Below, piece by piece: positions 60,552 through 64,000 of a stretch of DNA of 64,000 nucleotides. This DNA comes from Prodigiosinella confusarubida. Lineage in GTDB: Bacteria; Pseudomonadota; Gammaproteobacteria; Enterobacterales; Enterobacteriaceae. The stretch spans positions 4,464,001 through 4,528,000 of the forward strand of contig NZ_CP025085.1 of NCBI RefSeq assembly GCF_002847015.1, read 5' to 3'. Each line of letters starts with the position of its first letter. Within the stretch, counting starts at the first letter, position 1. The notes below the pieces were generated by a model. The model ran no database searches. It was not told where the DNA came from and saw only the letters and a list, made by a program, of their open reading frames with translations. Both the position numbers and the translations under genes were made by a program.

Positions 60552-62023
60552 ACCGCAACCACCCCGGCTAACTGCTTACGATCAACCTTGCCATTGGCGT
60601 TAACCGGCAAACTCTCGGTGATCACCAGCTTATTGGGGATCATATAAGAGGGAAGTTTCTGTTGCAGGAACTGTTTTAGTTCCAGCAGACCCGGCGGCAC
60701 TGCGCCAGTCTGTAGACTGATCACCATGATTAACGTCTGCCGGAGATCCCCAAGTTCGACACATAGCGCCGCCCGATCAATCGCCGGATGCTGATGAAGT
60801 ACCGATTCAATCTCGCCTAACTCCACTCGATAACCATTGATTTTGACCATATCATCAATACGGCCACGGAATACCAGACCCTCTGGCGTCATCTCTACCC
60901 AGTCCCCGGTGGCATGGCATTGATGTGGATGCAAAGCGGCCTGCCGGGGAACGACCACATTGCTGTAGCCCGGCGTCACACACGGCCCGCTGATCAGCAA
61001 CTCGCCGCTTAAGCGCAGTTGTGCCGTCAGCGGATGTCGGTCACCATTTTCATCTTCGAGCTGTGCCGTCAGTCCTTCAAGGGGAAGTCCAATCGGCACC
61101 TGTTTCAACATAGCCAGTCGCGCCCGATCAATCGCATAGGCCACGCAGACATTGGTTTCTGTGGGGCCATACCAGTTACTGACCCGGCATGGCTGAGGCA
61201 AACAAGGCAAGAGCCGTTTTAACGCAGTGACCGGATAGGGCTCGCCAGCGAAAATGACTTGCCGCAGAGATTGGCCGAGCGTCGGGTTCAACAGTGTACT
61301 TTTTTCCAGCATGGCTAAAATGGAAGGCACGCTGTACCACACCGACACCGCATGTCTTTGCAGCCCCTGTGCCAACGCGGCGCAATCTTTCTGTTCGCTT
61401 TCGCGAATAATCCAGGTGGCAGCACCGACATAAGCACTGGCAAACAGGTCAAAGGTACTTAAATCAAACGCAAAACTGGCGTGATTGGACAGCACATCCC
61501 GCGCTGTCAGTTGCGTATCCCGCACCGCCCACTGGATAAAAAAGCCCAGCATTTCGTGGCTGATTTGCACCCCTTTCGGGGTGCCTGTCGAGCCGGAGGT
61601 ATATAAAATGGCAGCGATGGGATTGTGGTACACCATACGCCCAACTGGTTGCTCCGCATCGAAAGAGGGTTGGCTATCGAGTGTGGCTAACCACGCTGTA
61701 TCAATAATCAACGCCGGGGCGGCAGCGGCAATAATGCGTTCAATACGTGATGACGGCTGACTATAGTCAATAGGAATGTAGTGGTTACCACTTAGCCAGG
61801 TGGCATATATCGCCGCAACCGCATCCAGACTTTTCGGCAGATTAAGCAAAATGGCCTGACCCGATAATCCGGCCTGTCGCAGGGCCGAGGCCATAACGTG
61901 AGCACGAGTGACCAATTGCCGATAATTCCAGTGTTGATCACCACACAACAAGGCTGTCTGTTCTGGCGTTCGCTGGGCGTGCCTGATGAGACTGTCGATA
62001 ATCACGGGAGTGGATATTGTCAT
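60548..62023 (-). CDS. pigI: PigI, L-prolyl-AMP ligase
   Basis: This 491-residue adenylation enzyme of the ANL superfamily has core A3 [18 protein letters not shown] (about 137-154), A5 [10 protein letters not shown]7 [12 protein letters not shown] and A10 [13 protein letters not shown]. It activates L-proline and loads it on the carrier protein PigG, which lies beyond the right edge. It is 3 bp downstream of pigH and overlaps pigJ. Confidence 0.91.
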
Positions 62024-62026
62024 CGG

Positions 62027-63988
62027 TTAAGCCTCCGCGACACTCGCGTTCTCTTCCTGATGAGCGGATGCATTAACCGGCACACCGACTTCCAGAGCCG
62101 ATGCCACCAGGATCGCATACGCTTCGTCCAAATCTTCCCGAGTGTGTTCAGAGGTGATGCTAATGCGTAACCGCGCATCCCCTACGCTGACACCAGGGAA
62201 GACGACCGTTTGGCAAAACATTCCCCGCGCCCGAACCGCTCGACCAAAGAAGAGCGTCTTGGCATCATCGCCGACCACAATCGGAATAATGGCCGAATCA
62301 GAGTTCTCAAGATCAAAACCGGCATTGAGTAATCGGGTGCGGAAGTAGTAAATATTGTCCCACAGTTTGGCTAAACGCTCGGGTTCACGCAGCATCACAT
62401 CAATTGAGGCGATCACTCCCGCCGCCACGGGTGCCGGAATGGTGGCGGCAAAGACATAGGAGTTGGAATAAAAGCGCAAATACTCAACCACGTCGCCATC
62501 ACCACAGACATAGCCTCCCAGACCGGACAGCGCTTTACTCATGGTTCCCAGTTCCAGATCCACCTGACCTTTCATATTGAAGTGTTCCGATGTCCCCGCC
62601 CCGGTTTTCCCTAAAACGCCAGTGGAGTGCGCATCATCCACCAACACGCGTGCGCCGTAACGCTCGGCCAGCTTCATCAACCTGGGCAGGTCGACAATGT
62701 CGCCATGCATACTGAACACCCCATCGGTCACAATCAGTTTACCGCCAGGATGATCAGCATATTTGGCCAGGGATTTTTCCAGACTGGTCAAGGAGTGATT
62801 GTAGATCTTGCGCTGCGCGCCAGCCAGCTTACAGCCATCCTGAATACTCATGTGATTGATGGCATCGGTAAACACCAAATCGTGTCTGCTGGTCAGCGCC
62901 GAGATGCACCCCAGGTTGGCTGAGTAACCGGAAGGATACACAATGCAATCATCACGACCTTTAAGTTTGGCCAGTTTGCGCTCCAGCTCTAAATGCAGCA
63001 CATTACTGCCAGCGATAATACGACAGCCGGTATTGGTGGCCCCATATAAGCTGGCCGCATCCTGGATGGCATGAATGATTTCCGGATGATTCGACAACCC
63101 CAGGTAGCTGTTGGAGCCAAACATTAAAAACTCACGGTGTTGACCGGTTGCTTCATCAAACATAACGGCCCGGTTTTTACACGGCGTCTCCAGCGGCATG
63201 CCATAGAAATAGAGCTGCCGTTTCTTTTTATCCTGATAAAAGAGGTGGAATTCCCGCGCCTTGTGGAAAATATCCGGATGTTCTATTCCCACAAAATCAC
63301 GCATGGTGCGTGGATCGCCGATCTCGGCATTGATCGCGACGGGTGTCGCTGTTGGCGGAGTCACCTCCGCCGTCGTGTCGGCATCATGGTCAATGGCGGA
63401 GTCGGATTGCCCTCTCCCACGTTGTTCAAACCAATCCTGACCTTTTTCTTGCACCAGACGCGCCGCTAAACACTGCTTCAACGCTGACAGCGTGTTGCAG
63501 TTCGCGATGATGGTTTCGCTATTTAATTGCAGCGTATTGAATAGTTCACCCTGAGCGGACGCCACCGACACCGAGTCGATCCCCAGATCACTTTCGATTT
63601 CAGCATCCAGCGCCAGCGCATTAACATCATAGCCACTATGGCTGGCAAAGATCTGACGGACAAGATTACCAAGCCAAAGGTCAGCGTCCCCGGAGAGAGC
63701 AATTGCTGCCGGCTCGACCTTTTCCGACAATTGAAACTCGCGTTGCAAAATGCCGTCAAGCGCGTCCTTGATGGTGTTTATATCCTGAATCAACAATGGC
63801 GTATTAAGCTGAAACTGTCTGCTCAGCGAGACGGCAATCTCTGCCAACGCGATGGAATCCACCCCCAGATCATTTTCCAAATGGCTGGTTAACGATAGCT
63901 CTGACACGTTGTATCCGGTCAATTGCGCGAAGGTGTGCAATACAGATTGTTTCAGGGTTTCATAGGTCTCGGTCGTTACATCGTTCAT
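62027..63988 (-). CDS. pigH: PigH, carrier-carrier-PLP aminoacyl condensing enzyme
   Basis: This 653-residue protein has two carrier domains with phosphopantetheine Ser in LGVDSIALAE (Ser45) and LGIDSVSVA (Ser139), then an alpha-oxoamine-synthase domain (about 230-640, 8-amino-7-oxononanoate synthase-like; VDDAHSTGVLGKTGAGTSEH, PLP Lys in LELGTMSKALSGLGGY). It holds malonyl and pyrrolyl-ketoacyl chains and condenses them with serine, with decarboxylation, to give the bipyrrole methanol. GGGAGGTGCGGC precedes ATG 63988. pigG should lie immediately upstream, outside the window. Confidence 0.93.
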   Translation of the reverse strand: MNDVTTETYETLKQSVLHTFAQLTGYNVSELSLTSHLENDLGVDSIALAEIAVSLSRQFQLNTPLLIQDINTIKDALDGILQREFQLSEKVEPAAIALSGDADLWLGNLVRQIFASHSGYDVNALALDAEIESDLGIDSVSVASAQGELFNTLQLNSETIIANCNTLSALKQCLAARLVQEKGQDWFEQRGRGQSDSAIDHDADTTAEVTPPTATPVAINAEIGDPRTMRDFVGIEHPDIFHKAREFHLFYQDKKKRQLYFYGMPLETPCKNRAVMFDEATGQHREFLMFGSNSYLGLSNHPEIIHAIQDAASLYGATNTGCRIIAGSNVLHLELERKLAKLKGRDDCIVYPSGYSANLGCISALTSRHDLVFTDAINHMSIQDGCKLAGAQRKIYNHSLTSLEKSLAKYADHPGGKLIVTDGVFSMHGDIVDLPRLMKLAERYGARVLVDDAHSTGVLGKTGAGTSEHFNMKGQVDLELGTMSKALSGLGGYVCGDGDVVEYLRFYSNSYVFAATIPAPVAAGVIASIDVMLREPERLAKLWDNIYYFRTRLLNAGFDLENSDSAIIPIVVGDDAKTLFFGRAVRARGMFCQTVVFPGVSVGDARLRISITSEHTREDLDEAYAILVASALEVGVPVNASAHQEENASVAEA

Positions 63989-64000
63989 GCCGCACCTCCC

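Overview
The window looks like the chromosome of a plant- or water-associated enterobacterium. The right end carries the distal half of a prodigiosin (pig) cluster, and the centre carries a complete enterobacterial maltose regulon with ERIC repeats. My best guess is Serratia sp. ATCC 39006 (now Prodigiosinella, close to Dickeya) or a near relative. This rests on gene content, because no database search was possible. In the well-known S. marcescens arrangement the pig cluster is flanked by cueR and copA. Here the gene after pigN is a TrmO-like gene, so the locus is not of that type.

Layout. 1-3400: the end of a periplasmic protein gene diverges from a copper-type two-component pair with a CusR-box palindrome between them. 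A truncated paiB and an IS3 remnant follow. 3487-12375: a gallate catabolism island. mobA-like hydroxylase, galA dioxygenase, galT transporter and the unusual double-HTH regulator galR are on the minus strand, and galB-galC-galD are on the plus strand. Together they would convert a trihydroxybenzoate to pyruvate plus oxaloacetate. 12565-16059: a non-oxidative hydroxyarylic-acid decarboxylase operon (vdcB-vdcC-vdcD, prenyl-FMN dependent) with an isopentenyl-diphosphate isomerase gene (idi) at its end and a divergent MarR regulator. A shared operator-like motif occurs twice between vdcB and marR and once, as a partial copy, ahead of idi. 16601-20369: an AT-rich yicI-yicJ pair (alpha-xylosidase and sugar symporter) next to an IS3 remnant. 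20646-23438: a small metallo-hydrolase/tautomerase/unknown operon with a divergent LysR regulator.

23659-39251: the maltose regulon. malK-lamB-malM diverge from malE-malF-malG, and malP-malQ diverge from malT. MalT boxes and CRP sites are visible in the control regions. 39629-46536: katG, then an island-like block with an AspT-family antiporter overlapping gadB and a Qnr-like pentapeptide protein, bracketed by two inverted remnants of the same IS3-type element. 47012-52830: an O-methyltransferase, a ClC transporter, a hipBA toxin-antitoxin pair, a broken DMT exporter and an aromatic amino acid permease.

53831-63988: a DUF364-like protein, then, all on the minus strand, pigH-I-J-K-L-M-N and a TrmO-like gene. 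The pig genes present make and mature the bipyrrole half of prodigiosin (4-methoxy-2,2'-bipyrrole-5-carbaldehyde). pigA to pigG should lie just beyond the right edge. Four ERIC copies are present: two well-kept, one degenerate, and one reduced to its joined ends. No rRNA, tRNA or CRISPR array was recognised.
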